Assembly: GCF_029892095.1 (NCBI RefSeq)
Contig: NZ_JARZAE010000004.1
Span: 4,216,001-4,280,000, forward strand
DNA: 64,000 nucleotides
Reading direction: 5' to 3'
Origin: Kitasatospora sp. MAP12-44
Lineage (GTDB): Bacteria > Actinomycetota > Actinomycetes > Streptomycetales > Streptomycetaceae
Positions 8,365-16,831 of the stretch are shown here, in pieces; the stretch's first letter is position 1; every line of letters starts with the position of its first letter. Under the pieces are notes generated by a model. That model searched no databases, was not told the DNA's origin, and saw only the letters and a list, made by a program, of their open reading frames with translations. Position numbers and translations under genes: made by a program.

Positions 8365-8995
8365 CCGAAGTTCGACTGACGGACGCTCGACTGACGGACG
8401 TTCGGCTGACGCGCAGAGCCTGGACCGGCAGGACTACGTCCACGGCGGAGCGACGCAGACGGCTGTGAAGATCCTCGTGGTCGGCCACTTCGCGGTGGGC
8501 AAGACCACGTTCATCGGCTCGATCTCCGAGATCGAACCGCTGTCCACCGAGGAGACGATGACCCAGGTGGCGGAGGAGGTCGACGACCTCAAGGGGGTCA
8601 AGGGCAAGACCACCACCACGGTCGCCATGGACTTCGGCCGGCTGACCGTCAGCGACCGCGTGGTGCTCTACCTGTTCGGCACTCCCGGCCAACTGCGCTT
8701 CGTGCAGATGTGGGAGGACATGGCCCGCGGCGCCCTCGGGGCGCTGATCCTCGTCGACCCCGAGCGGCTCGCCGACTCCTTCGCCGTCATCGACCTCATC
8801 GAGCAGTACGGCCTCGACTACGCGATCGCGGTGAACCACTTCGACGGCAATCCGCTGCGCGCCGAGGCGGCCCTGCGGGAGGCGCTCGACCTCCTCGACG
8901 ACACCCCCGTCGTCACCTGCGACGCGCGCGACGAGCAGTCGTCGGCCGCCGCACTGACCACACTGGTCCGGTATCTGCTGGACCGTGCCAGCTAG
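8339..8995 (+). CDS. cvnD: Conservon GTPase CvnD
   Basis: The 218-residue protein is a small Ras-like GTPase of the conservon family. It has G1 VGHFAVGKTT, G3 LFGTPGQ and a G4-like VNHFDGN. The ATG at 8339 is preferred over the upstream in-frame ATG because it gives the usual MVFRPSS-type beginning. The first 35 residues are encoded by a short tandem repeat (about 8354-8411) and form a polar S/T-D-G-R-S repeat unlike the conserved core. CvnD is thought to be the switch that takes signals from CvnA. The downstream P450 starts 15 bases after the stop. Confidence 0.88.
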   Translation: MVFRPSSADRSSTDGRSTDGRSADAQSLDRQDYVHGGATQTAVKILVVGHFAVGKTTFIGSISEIEPLSTEETMTQVAEEVDDLKGVKGKTTTTVAMDFGRLTVSDRVVLYLFGTPGQLRFVQMWEDMARGALGALILVDPERLADSFAVIDLIEQYGLDYAIAVNHFDGNPLRAEAALREALDLLDDTPVVTCDARDEQSSAAALTTLVRYLLDRAS

Positions 8996-9010
8996 GAGCA
9001 ACAAGCACAT

Positions 9011-10375
9011 ATGGACGCTCGACTTTCCGCCCCGGTGCCCCCGCCCGGATGCCCGGCCCACGGCAGCGGCGGCCGAGTGCCGCTGTACGGGCCGGAGTTC
9101 GCGGCCGACCCGCACGCGTACTACTCCTACCTGCGCAGCTACGGGCCGACCGCGCCCGTCGAGCTCGCTCCCGGGGTGGAGGCCACGCTCGTCACCGACT
9201 ACTCGGCCGCCCTGCAACTGCTGCAGGACTCCGCCTCGTTCCGCAAGGACGCGCGCCGCTGGCGGGCCTTCAACGAGGGGGAGGTCGCTCCGGACAGCCC
9301 GGTGGTGCCCATGCTGGCGTACCGGCCCAACTGCATGTTCAGCGACGGCGCCGAGCATCTGAGGCTGCGCCAGGCGGTCACGGACAGCATGGCCCGGATC
9401 GACGCGCGCCGACTGGCCCGCAGCACCGAGCAGATCTCCGATTACCTCATCGCCCAGTTCGGCCCCCGCGGTTCGGCCGACGTGCTCGGTGACTACGCCA
9501 AACAGCTGCCGCTGTTCGTGTTCAACGAACTCTTCGGCTGCCCCGCCGACATCGGCGACCGAGTGCTGTTCGGCATCTCCGGGATCTTCGACGGCGTCAA
9601 TGCCGAGAAGGCGGCCGAGGTGCTGTTCGGCGCGGTAGGCGAGCTGGTGGCGCTCAAGCGGAGCCGTCCAGGCGACGACGTCACCTCGTGGCTGATGGAG
9701 CACCAGGCGAAGCTGACGGACGAGGAGATGGTGCACCAGCTGGCCCTGCTGCTGGGGGCCGGCGCGGAGCCGCTGCGGAACCTCATCGGAAACACCCTGC
9801 ACCGGTTGCTCACCCACGACGCGTATGCCCGCCAGGGCGGGCTGATCGACGAGGCCATCGACGACACGCTGTGGGAGAACCCGCCCGTGCCGAACCTGGC
9901 TCCGCACTACCCGGCCGCCGACATGGAGTTCGCCGGGCAATGGCTGGAGGCAGGCGAGCTCGTGCTCGTCAGTTTTGCCGCCGCCAACACCGGACCGGCC
10001 CTGGAGACGGCCCGGCAGGCGGGCAGTCGGGCCCACCTGGCCTGGAGCGCCGGCCCGCACGCCTGCCCGTCCAAGGAGCCCGCGCGGCAGATCACGGTGA
10101 CCGCCATCGAGAACCTGCTGAACAAGCTCCCCGACGTCGAACTCACCGTGCCGCATGACAGCCTGGCCTGGCGGCCCGGCCCGTTCACCCGTGGTCTCGC
10201 CGCGCTGCCCACCCGGTTCACCCCGGTCGAGTCGGCCCACCGGCCCGTCCCGCAGGCCCGCCCGGAGCCGACCGTGCGCACCGACCAGGCCACCCAGGCG
10301 AGCCAGGCGAATCGCACGTCCACGTCCGAACGAACCGGGCGTTGGAGCCAGTTCCTCAACTGGCTGACGAAGTGA
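9011..10375 (+). CDS. cvnE: Conservon-linked cytochrome P450
   Basis: The 454-residue protein is a cytochrome P450 of the conservon type. The heme-ligand loop is AGPHACPSKEPA with the cysteine near residue 351. The I-helix reads LLLGAGAEPLRNLIG, which lacks the usual acid/threonine pair; this is normal for conservon P450s and suggests non-standard oxygen activation or a non-catalytic role. The last about 45 residues are a proline-rich, charged extension. P450s are found downstream of some conservons, where they are thought to be part of the signalling or its output. It is soluble, with no membrane anchor. Confidence 0.88.
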   Translation: MDARLSAPVPPPGCPAHGSGGRVPLYGPEFAADPHAYYSYLRSYGPTAPVELAPGVEATLVTDYSAALQLLQDSASFRKDARRWRAFNEGEVAPDSPVVPMLAYRPNCMFSDGAEHLRLRQAVTDSMARIDARRLARSTEQISDYLIAQFGPRGSADVLGDYAKQLPLFVFNELFGCPADIGDRVLFGISGIFDGVNAEKAAEVLFGAVGELVALKRSRPGDDVTSWLMEHQAKLTDEEMVHQLALLLGAGAEPLRNLIGNTLHRLLTHDAYARQGGLIDEAIDDTLWENPPVPNLAPHYPAADMEFAGQWLEAGELVLVSFAAANTGPALETARQAGSRAHLAWSAGPHACPSKEPARQITVTAIENLLNKLPDVELTVPHDSLAWRPGPFTRGLAALPTRFTPVESAHRPVPQARPEPTVRTDQATQASQANRTSTSERTGRWSQFLNWLTK

Positions 10376-10483
10376 CGTACATGACATGTCCTGTCCCTAC
10401 CCTGCTGCATGAAGGTTCAACATCAGGGGTATTCAGCAGCGCGACGGGGGGTCCGCACTCTTGATCTAGGACAGGAGGCTGTC

Positions 10484-10624
10484 ATGGAGCACGTTTCCAC
10501 CGACGCCGCTTTCAGCCGACACCCCGCCGCATCGCCCCCTGCGACAGCCGGGACACCCGAGATACCCGCCCCCAGGGGCGGGTATCTCCTTGTGGCCTCC
10601 GTTCTGCGGCAGGGGCGCCGGTGA
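10484..10624 (+). CDS. 46-residue leader peptide upstream of prenyltransferase
   Basis: This small ORF starts with ATG after a strong AGGAGG site and encodes MEHVSTDAAFSRHPAASPPA, then a proline-rich middle, ending LLVASVLRQGRR. Its stop codon overlaps the GTG start of the prenyltransferase (GTGA at 10621-10624), so the two are translationally coupled. A perfect hairpin lies inside the ORF. This suggests a leader-peptide or attenuator role, but there is no obvious run of one regulatory codon and no tryptophan. A longer frame from 10409 lacks a ribosome site. I do not recognise a family. Confidence 0.5.
   Translation: MEHVSTDAAFSRHPAASPPATAGTPEIPAPRGGYLLVASVLRQGRR
10559..10588 (+). promoter_or_regulatory. 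Perfect hairpin inside the leader ORF
   Basis: GAGATACCCGCCCC pairs perfectly with GGGGCGGGTATCTC around a 2-base centre, so in practice about 13 pairs with a 4-base loop. There is no U-tract, so it resembles a translational or Rho-type attenuator more than a classical terminator. It lies 32 bases before the prenyltransferase start. Confidence 0.55.
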
Positions 10625-11769
10625 TCGCCGTTCGACCCAGAGCCGCCGCGGCTCTCACCACGTCCCCGGGGGCTCTCGCCACGGACACGCTCGGCGCTCA
10701 CACGAGCCGCCAGCTGCTGCGGCTGTGCGAGGTCGCGGGACTGGGCGCCGCCGACGCCGCCGGCTACGCGCAGACCCTGACCACGGCGCTGGGCCCGGTC
10801 GCCGAACGGCCCCTGGGTCTGCCGGCCGGCAACTCCTTCCTCTCCGACGACCACACGCCGGTGGAGTTCTCGCTCTCCTGCGAAGCGGGCGCGGCCCCGA
10901 CCCTGCGCGTGCTGCTGGAACCGGGGAGCGGCGTCGGCGACCTGGCACAGAGCGGGCGGGCCGGGCTCAGCGTCGTCCGCGAGCTCGCGCGACGCTTGGA
11001 CTTCTCCACCGACCGGCTCGACGAGCTGGAGGACCTCTTCTTCCCGCCGTCCCCGCAGGGTCCGCTGGCCCTGTGGTGCGCGCTGGAGCTGCGTCCCGGC
11101 GGTGTCCCCAGGGTCAAGGTGTACCTGAATCCCGCGGCGTCCGGAGCGGCGCGCGCCACCGAAACCGTGCGGGAGGCGCTGCGCCGACTCGGCCACCGGC
11201 AGGCGTTCACGGCGCTGCCGGCGGCCGACCACATCCCGTTCTTCGCCCTGGACCTGGGCGACTGGGACGTCCCCCGGGTGAAGGTGTACACCGCGCATCC
11301 CGACGTGTCGGCTGCGGCGGCAGGGGACCTGTCCCGGATGAGGGGTGGGCCCGATCGCGCTGAGATCGAGGCGTTCTTCCGCGCGGCGTCCGGGCTCGAG
11401 GAGGGGCAGGACACCCTGCTCGACCGGCGCCCCGCCCTGGCCTGCCATGCCTTCACGGAGTCAGCGGCCGGCCTGCCGACCGGCTTCACCCTCCATGTCC
11501 CGGTGCGCGACTACGCCCGGCACGACGGCGACGCCCTGGACCGGGCGCTGGTCCTGCTGCGCCGCTACGGCATCGGCTCGGCCCAGCTGCTGGACTCGCT
11601 GGCCGCCGTCACCTCGCGGCGACTGGAGGACGGTGCGGGACTCATCGCCTACCTGGCGCTCGCCCACCAGCAGGGCCGTCCGCCGCGGGTGACCGTGTAC
11701 ATCTCCTCGGAGGCCTACCAGGTGCGGCCACCGGCAGTGCTGGCGCTGTCAGCCTCGGCCGCTCGCTGA
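10621..11769 (+). CDS. DMATS-type aromatic (indole) prenyltransferase
   Basis: The 382-residue product is like bacterial members of the dimethylallyltryptophan synthase family. It has alternating strand motifs such as PRVKVYLNP, PRVKVYTAHP and PRVTVYISSEAY, each supplying the K/R and Y residues that hold the prenyl diphosphate. PVEFSLSCE gives the early aromatic-substrate region. Such enzymes transfer a dimethylallyl group to tryptophan or other indoles without needing a metal-binding DDxxD motif. The GTG start overlaps the leader-peptide stop. A flavin monooxygenase is encoded convergently just downstream. That pairing is familiar from streptomycete prenyl-indole loci, so a prenylated, oxidised indole product is plausible. 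Confidence 0.85.
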   Translation: MIAVRPRAAAALTTSPGALATDTLGAHTSRQLLRLCEVAGLGAADAAGYAQTLTTALGPVAERPLGLPAGNSFLSDDHTPVEFSLSCEAGAAPTLRVLLEPGSGVGDLAQSGRAGLSVVRELARRLDFSTDRLDELEDLFFPPSPQGPLALWCALELRPGGVPRVKVYLNPAASGAARATETVREALRRLGHRQAFTALPAADHIPFFALDLGDWDVPRVKVYTAHPDVSAAAAGDLSRMRGGPDRAEIEAFFRAASGLEEGQDTLLDRRPALACHAFTESAAGLPTGFTLHVPVRDYARHDGDALDRALVLLRRYGIGSAQLLDSLAAVTSRRLEDGAGLIAYLALAHQQGRPPRVTVYISSEAYQVRPPAVLALSASAAR

Positions 11770-11774
11770 GATAT

Positions 11775-11797
11775 GCGGCAGGTCGGGGGCCTGCCGC
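11775..11797. terminator. Bidirectional terminator hairpin
   Basis: GCGGCAGG-TCGGGGG-CCTGCCGC is a perfect 8-base stem with a 7-base loop. It sits between the convergent prenyltransferase stop (11769) and flavin monooxygenase stop (11801). Position and symmetry suit termination from both sides. Confidence 0.6.
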
Positions 11798-11800
11798 CTA

Positions 11801-13102
11801 CTACGCCTCCTGCAGCTCGCGCAGGTACGGGCCGACGTCGACCTGCACGGAGGAGCCCTCGCTCAGTCCGTAGCGCTTCGCGATGCCGCTCAGGTACCCG
11901 TCGATCTCCTTGCGCATGACGTCCGTGGACGGCAGCGCGACCTCGCCGTCGACGAGCCGCGCCACCCACCGCGCCTGCGCTTCCACCAGGCGCGTGATCG
12001 AGCCCACCGGGCGGATCAGGCCGACGAAGAACAGGCCGGGCCGATCCGGTGCGACGATCCGCCGGTACAGCTCGACCGGCCCCTGCGGACCTGCCGGACA
12101 GCCGGCGGGCAGGAAGGGGAAGGCCATCCGGAAGCCGGTGCAGTAGACGATCGCGTCCGCCTCGACCGAGGTTCCGTCGGTGAAGGACACCGAGCCGCCG
12201 TCCAGCGAGGCGATCGCGGGCTTCGGGAGCACCGCGCCGTGCCGGATCCGGCTGAGAATCTCGTCCGAGATGGTCACGGCCGAGGAGAGAATCGGGTGGT
12301 CGGGCTCGGGCAGGCCGTAGTCCGACATCCTGCCGCGCGCCACCAGCAGCGCCTTCTCGACGAAAGTCCGCTGCTGCTTGAAGGACTTGTCGGTGAACCA
12401 GGAGGCCTCGACGATCAGGTCCACCGACATGCCGTAGAGCTGCTTCGGCATGATGTGAAGCCCCCGGCGGACCGAGAGCACGGTCCGCGCGGCGTGCCGT
12501 GACAGGTCGGCGGCGATGTCCACCCCCGACGCCCCGAGCCCCACCACGACCACGCGCTGCCCGGCGAAGTCGCTGCCGTCCAGGTAGTCCATGGAGTGCA
12601 GGATCGTTCCGGCGAAGGAATCGGCGCCCGGCGGCAGGGGGTTCGGCAGGGCCGGCTCCGAGTGGTGCCCGGAGGCGACGATCACCTGGTCGAACCCGCG
12701 GACCGCCTCGACTCCGGCCGCGTCCCGGCTGGTCACCGTCCACACCCCGTCGGCCTCCTGCCGGACGGAGAGCACCTCGGTGCGCAGCTCGATGTGGGGC
12801 AGCAGCCCGGCCCACTCCGCGAAGGACCGCAGGTAGGCGGCGACATCGCTGTGCCGAGGGTAGAGCGGCAGCTCAGACCCCATCGGGAAGTCGGCGAACC
12901 CGGTCAGCTGCTTCGCAGTGTTCAGATGCAGCGCCTGATAGGCCGGCCACGGCTCACCCGCCCCCGGCATCCGCCAGATGCCCCCGACGTCCGGCGCCTT
13001 CTCCAGGCAGACGAAGTCGATGCCCCTCCCCGTGAGCGCATGGGCGGCTGCCAGCCCCGACAGACCCGCACCTATCACACACACGCTCAAGGCTGCCTCC
13101 AC
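11801..13102 (-). CDS. Flavin-containing monooxygenase (FMO/Baeyer-Villiger type)
   Basis: The 433-residue protein has an N-terminal FAD motif [14 protein letters not shown] and an NADPH motif [14 protein letters not shown]. The FMO signature appears as [11 protein letters not shown]. Single-component FMOs oxidise soft nucleophiles or ketones using NADPH and oxygen. It is encoded convergently to the prenyltransferase and probably acts on a prenylated or other indole product; the substrate is inferred. No membrane segment is seen. The gene is probably monocistronic, since the next gene (14031) reads the same way but is more than 100 bases upstream. Confidence 0.85.
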   Translation of the reverse strand: MEAALSVCVIGAGLSGLAAAHALTGRGIDFVCLEKAPDVGGIWRMPGAGEPWPAYQALHLNTAKQLTGFADFPMGSELPLYPRHSDVAAYLRSFAEWAGLLPHIELRTEVLSVRQEADGVWTVTSRDAAGVEAVRGFDQVIVASGHHSEPALPNPLPPGADSFAGTILHSMDYLDGSDFAGQRVVVVGLGASGVDIAADLSRHAARTVLSVRRGLHIMPKQLYGMSVDLIVEASWFTDKSFKQQRTFVEKALLVARGRMSDYGLPEPDHPILSSAVTISDEILSRIRHGAVLPKPAIASLDGGSVSFTDGTSVEADAIVYCTGFRMAFPFLPAGCPAGPQGPVELYRRIVAPDRPGLFFVGLIRPVGSITRLVEAQARWVARLVDGEVALPSTDVMRKEIDGYLSGIAKRYGLSEGSSVQVDVGPYLRELQEA

Positions 13103-13207
13103 ACGACAAGTACGACAAGTTATCGATATGTAACGGATCCTGACTGCCCAGCATATGGGCGGCTCACACCAGCAAGAAGAGGCAGCGCGTTGATCACGCC
13201 GCCCCTT

Positions 13208-13247
13208 CCGTCCTGGCGGTTACTTCGCCGTCCTGGCGGTTACTTCG
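13208..13247. repeat. 20-base tandem duplication across the permease stop
   Basis: CCGTCCTGGCGGTTACTTCG occurs twice head to tail (13208-13227 and 13228-13247). The second copy contains the last codon and stop of the ABC permease gene (ends 13240), so the first copy repeats the stop codon region downstream. It looks like a recent slippage duplication. Confidence 0.85.
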
Positions 13248-14031
13248 GGTCGCGGTTGAACTTCGAGGTCGACCAGAAGTAGCCGAGCACCGCGAGACCG
13301 ACGCACCAGGCGACCGCGAGCCACCCGTTGTCGCCGATCTCGCTGCCGAGCAGCAGCCCGCGCAGGGTTTCGATGGCGGGCGTGAACGGCTGGTACTCGG
13401 CGATCGGCTGGAACCAGCCGGGCATGGTGTGGACCGGAACGAAGGCGCTGGAGAGCAGCGGCAGCAGGACCATCGGCATCGCGTTGTTGCTGGCGGCCTC
13501 GGCGTTCGGGCTGATCAGGCCCATCCCGACCGCGATCCAGGTGAGAGCCACCGCGAAGAGCACGAGCAGCCCGAACGCCGCCAGCCACTGCAGGACGCCG
13601 GCGTCCCTGGACCGGAAACCGATGGCCACGCCGACGGCGCCCACCAGGACCACGCTCATGATCGACTGCAGCACGCTGCCGACCACGTGCCCGACGAGCA
13701 CCGAAGGACGGTGGATCGCCATCGTGCGGAAGCGGGCGATGATGCCCTCGGTCATGTCGTTGGAGACGGACACCGCGGTTCCGACCACGGTGCTGCCGAT
13801 GGTCATCAGCAGCAGGCCCGGGACGATGTACGCGATGTACGCGGAGCGGTTCGGAGCGCCACCGCCGACGCCCAGGCTCATCGTGTTGCCGAAGATGTAG
13901 ACGAACAGCAGCAGCAGGATGATCGGGGTGAGCAGCAGGTTCAGGGTGAGGGACGGGTAGCGGCGCGCGTGCAGGAGGTTGCGGCGCAGCATCGTGGACG
14001 AGTCGCGCACGGCGAGGGAGAGGGAGCTCAT
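13240..14031 (-). CDS. ABC-2 type permease (drug exporter family)
   Basis: The 263-residue protein has about six hydrophobic helices. It begins with a short N-terminal amphipathic stretch (SLAVRDSSTMLRRNLLHARRYP) as in DrrB-type permeases, and has a conserved central MAIHRPSVLVGHVVGS loop. It forms the membrane half of an export complex with the ATPase encoded immediately upstream; the two genes overlap by four bases. Substrates of such DrrAB-like pumps are often hydrophobic drugs or lipids and cannot be assigned here. Confidence 0.88.
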   Translation of the reverse strand: MSSLSLAVRDSSTMLRRNLLHARRYPSLTLNLLLTPIILLLLFVYIFGNTMSLGVGGGAPNRSAYIAYIVPGLLLMTIGSTVVGTAVSVSNDMTEGIIARFRTMAIHRPSVLVGHVVGSVLQSIMSVVLVGAVGVAIGFRSRDAGVLQWLAAFGLLVLFAVALTWIAVGMGLISPNAEAASNNAMPMVLLPLLSSAFVPVHTMPGWFQPIAEYQPFTPAIETLRGLLLGSEIGDNGWLAVAWCVGLAVLGYFWSTSKFNRDPK

Positions 14032-15041
14032 CGGACAGTCTCCTTGGACTGGTCGGGGAGGCCGGCGCCGCCGGTCAGGGCGAAGAACACGTCGTCGAGG
14101 TCGGGGGTGTGCACGGTCAGCTCGTCGGCCTCGATGCCGGCCGAGTCCAGCCGGTCGAGGATCGAGCGCAGCTCGCGCTGGCTGCCGTCGCTGGGGAGCT
14201 GCAGCGCCAGTGCCTCGTCGTCCCGGGTCACCTCACCCAGTGCGGAGGCAGCCGACCGGTACGCGGCCGGGTCGGCGAAGCGGAGGCGGACGTGCCCGCC
14301 GGGGATGAGCCGCTTGAGCTCCTCGGCGGTGCCCTCGGCGGCGATCCTGCCGTCGTTGAGCACCGCGATGCGGTCGGCGAGTTCGTCGGCCTCCTCCAGG
14401 TACTGCGTGGTGAGGAAGACGGTGACGCCGTCGGAGACGAGCTCGCGGATGATCTGCCACATGGTGTGGCGGCTGCGCGGGTCGAGGCCGGTGGTCGGCT
14501 CGTCGAGGAAGATGATCCGCGGGTTGCCGACCAGGGTCATGGCGATGTCGAGGCGGCGCTTCATGCCGCCGGAGTAGGTGGAGGCGGGCTTCTTCGCGGC
14601 CTCGACGAGGTCGAAGCGCTGCAGCAGCTCGGCGGCGGTGCGGCGGCCCTCGCTGCGGGAGAGGTGGTGCAGGTCCGCCATCAGGAGCATGTTCTCCTCG
14701 CCGGTGATCAGGCCGTCGACGGCGGAGAACTGCCCGGTGACGCCGATCGCGGCGCGGACGGCCTGCGGGTCGGTGGCGATGTTGTGGCCCGCGACCTGGG
14801 CCTGCCCACCGTCGGCGGCGATCAGCGTGGAGAGGATCTTCACGACGGTGGTCTTGCCGGCGCCGTTGGGCCCGAGCAGGGCGAAGACCGACCCGGCCGG
14901 GATCCGCAGATCGATGCCATCGAGGACGGTCTTGTCGCCGTACGACTTGCGCAGACCGACGGTGGAGACGGCGACCGGCGACGGCTGACCGTCCGCCCGC
15001 CTGGGCATGGGCATGGGCATGGGCATGACAGAAGAAGACAT
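14028..15041 (-). CDS. DrrA-like ABC transporter ATPase
   Basis: The 337-residue protein is an ABC ATPase of the daunorubicin-resistance group. It shows Walker A GPNGAGKTT, signature YSGGMKRR, Walker B IIFLDEPTTGLD and the C-terminal DUF4162-like tail. The N-terminus contains a run of four Met-Pro pairs encoded by a repeated hexamer (15003-15026) that offers several alternative ATG starts. It pairs with the downstream permease. The operon also holds a DUF4097 and an RHH gene, an arrangement I associate with streptomycete chromosomes. Confidence 0.9.
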   Translation of the reverse strand: MSSSVMPMPMPMPRRADGQPSPVAVSTVGLRKSYGDKTVLDGIDLRIPAGSVFALLGPNGAGKTTVVKILSTLIAADGGQAQVAGHNIATDPQAVRAAIGVTGQFSAVDGLITGEENMLLMADLHHLSRSEGRRTAAELLQRFDLVEAAKKPASTYSGGMKRRLDIAMTLVGNPRIIFLDEPTTGLDPRSRHTMWQIIRELVSDGVTVFLTTQYLEEADELADRIAVLNDGRIAAEGTAEELKRLIPGGHVRLRFADPAAYRSAASALGEVTRDDEALALQLPSDGSQRELRSILDRLDSAGIEADELTVHTPDLDDVFFALTGGAGLPDQSKETVR

Positions 15042-15115
15042 GGGACCCTCCCGTTCGAAGGATGAAGTGTGCCGAGGGGTGCGCGAGTTGAGGGCGATGC
15101 GGGGCGGGGAGGCGC

Positions 15116-15964
15116 TCAGACCTTGGCGCGGCGGATGTCGATGTTGCCGTACCGGGTGCGGGCGCGGACCTTGACGGTGTCCTCGGTCTGCCCCGGGGCC
15201 TCGGAGGCGGTGAGCGTGTTGCGCACCTGGCCGGCGCCCGAGCTGACGTCGAGCCAGGCGGCCGTGCCCTCCCGGACGCCGACCTCGATGGCGCCGTAGG
15301 AGGTCTCCAACTGGACGTTGCCGCAGGCCACTTCGCCCACCCGCAGGGTTCCGTTGGCGGTGGTGGCGATGACCGAGTCCTCGGCGCGCGCGATGTCGAT
15401 GTCGCCGTTGGCGCCGCTCACCCGGAGCTCGCCGGTCGCGGCGCCGACGGTCGTGCTGCCGTGCGAGTTCTTCAGGACGGCCGGGCCGTCGAGGAGGCCG
15501 ACGCGCAGGCTGCCGGAGCTGGTGGTGATCTCGGCCATGCCCTCGACCCGGTCGACCGTGATCGAGCCGTGCGAGGCGGTCAGCTTCAGCGGGCCGGTCG
15601 TGTCGAGGCGGACGTCACCCGACGAGGTCTTCACCCGCACCTCGCCGAGCCGGCCCTCGCCCAGCACCTGGGCCCAGGCGCCGGTCATGTCGACGCGCGA
15701 GCCCGTGGGCAGTTCGACCGTCACATCGACGGTGCCGGTGCGGCCGAGGCCGAGCAGATTGGACTTGGGCGTCCTGACGGTCAGTACGCCGTTCGCGTAC
15801 CTGACCTCGGTCTGGTCGGCCGTCCGCACATCCCGGTCCTTCTTCGGGTCGCGGGGCCGCACCTCGACGACGGTGTCGAGGCGGTCGCCCGCGATGAACT
15901 GGATGGAACCGGCCTCCACGTGCGCCGTGGCCGAGATCGGTTCGGGGGTGTCGAAAGAAGGCAT
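15116..15964 (-). CDS. DUF4097 beta-strand repeat protein
   Basis: The 282-residue protein is composed of repeating short beta motifs such as SGDVRLDTTGPLKLTASHGS, SGSLRVGLLDG and SYGAIEVGVREG. This is typical of DUF4097/adhesin-like right-handed beta-helix proteins. The ATG at 15964 follows AGGACGGG. No signal peptide is present, so it is cytoplasmic. Homologues often sit with DrrAB-like transporters, and the role is unknown. It lies between the RHH gene and the ABC genes and reads in the same direction. Confidence 0.82.
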   Translation of the reverse strand: MPSFDTPEPISATAHVEAGSIQFIAGDRLDTVVEVRPRDPKKDRDVRTADQTEVRYANGVLTVRTPKSNLLGLGRTGTVDVTVELPTGSRVDMTGAWAQVLGEGRLGEVRVKTSSGDVRLDTTGPLKLTASHGSITVDRVEGMAEITTSSGSLRVGLLDGPAVLKNSHGSTTVGAATGELRVSGANGDIDIARAEDSVIATTANGTLRVGEVACGNVQLETSYGAIEVGVREGTAAWLDVSSGAGQVRNTLTASEAPGQTEDTVKVRARTRYGNIDIRRAKV

Positions 15965-16046
15965 GGCTGTCCCGTCCTCTTGGGTCTTCAGGGCGTCCCC
16001 GCTGCTGGGACGTGGTGTGGGTGAAGTGATGCGGGCGGGAGCGCAG

Positions 16047-16568
16047 TCAGCGCACCCAGCCCGTGATGCTCTGTCCGACGGTCTGGGCCTTCCCCGCCGT
16101 ACGCGGCGCGCTGCCGCCGTCGACCGCGGCCGACACGGCCCGCACCAGCCACGCGTTGACCGACAGGCCCTCGCGACTCGCGGCCTCCTCGGCGCGCGCC
16201 TTGAGATGGGCCGGCAGCCGCAGATTGACGCGGGCGGTGCCGCCCTCGTCACCCTCGGCCGGGGCCGCAGTCGTGAACGACTCAACGGGCGCGGCGGCCG
16301 GCTCCGCGGGGCCGCCACCCTCGACGGGCGGCCGCGTCACCACGAAGTCGGGGTCCAGTCCACGCAGCCGCACGTCGACCGAACCGGGGGCAAGCTCGCG
16401 GGTGATCTCGTCCATCGCGGCGGAGAGCACATTGAGCATGGTCAGCCGGGTCGCCGACTCCAGCGGAGCGATCAGCCGCTCGGCCAACTCGCGGGCTTCG
16501 TCACCGCCGGCTTCGGCGGCCACCGCGAGTTCGCGGCGGAGGTTGTCGACATACGGTGCAAGGTCCAT
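16047..16568 (-). CDS. HicB-like/ribbon-helix-helix regulator
   Basis: The 173-residue protein has a helical N-terminal part (MDLAPYVDNLRRELAVAAEA) and a C-terminal ribbon-helix-helix segment (ARVNLRLPAHLKARAEEAAS, then GLSVNAWLVRAVSAAVDG). The RHH part should dimerise and bind DNA. It is the first gene of the DUF4097/ABC operon. Several TGGCACCA boxes with 10-11 base spacing lie immediately upstream, as expected for RHH autoregulation. It is sometimes annotated as a HicB antitoxin, but no HicA toxin is next to it. Confidence 0.75.
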   Translation of the reverse strand: MDLAPYVDNLRRELAVAAEAGGDEARELAERLIAPLESATRLTMLNVLSAAMDEITRELAPGSVDVRLRGLDPDFVVTRPPVEGGGPAEPAAAPVESFTTAAPAEGDEGGTARVNLRLPAHLKARAEEAASREGLSVNAWLVRAVSAAVDGGSAPRTAGKAQTVGQSITGWVR

Positions 16569-16578
16569 GACGCCATAG

Positions 16579-16758
16579 TGACACCACGATGGCACCACCC
16601 GCAAGCCCACCCAGCGCCCTTTCTGGCCCGACCTCCATCACACCCTTTGCCACCTGCGAAAATGCGAAGAAAACACCCCGAGCCACCATGGCACCATGCA
16701 CACGCACGCCACCCCTGGAGCCACGGACTGGCACCACGTGGCACCACATGACGCCACC
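16579..16758. promoter_or_regulatory. Cluster of TGGCACCA boxes upstream of the RHH operon
   Basis: Exact TGGCACCA copies lie at 16590-16597, 16689-16696, 16729-16736 and 16739-16746. Near copies are TGACACCACG (16579) and TGACGCCACC (16749). The block at 16729-16758 is three head-to-tail 10-base units, one per DNA turn. It spans the space between the RHH gene start and the end of the AfsR-like gene. RHH proteins typically bind such spaced repeats, so it is a candidate operator array. Confidence 0.6.
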
Positions 16759-16831
16759 CGGCGCCACCGACCCACCCCCTGCCGAGGGCCTCCCGCTGCC
16801 GGCGCCCGAGCACCGATCCGCGGAGCTGTCC

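Noticed and set aside
16047-16568. A HicAB toxin-antitoxin pair
   Set aside because: The RHH/HicB-like gene has no adjacent HicA toxin; DUF4097 and ABC genes follow instead.
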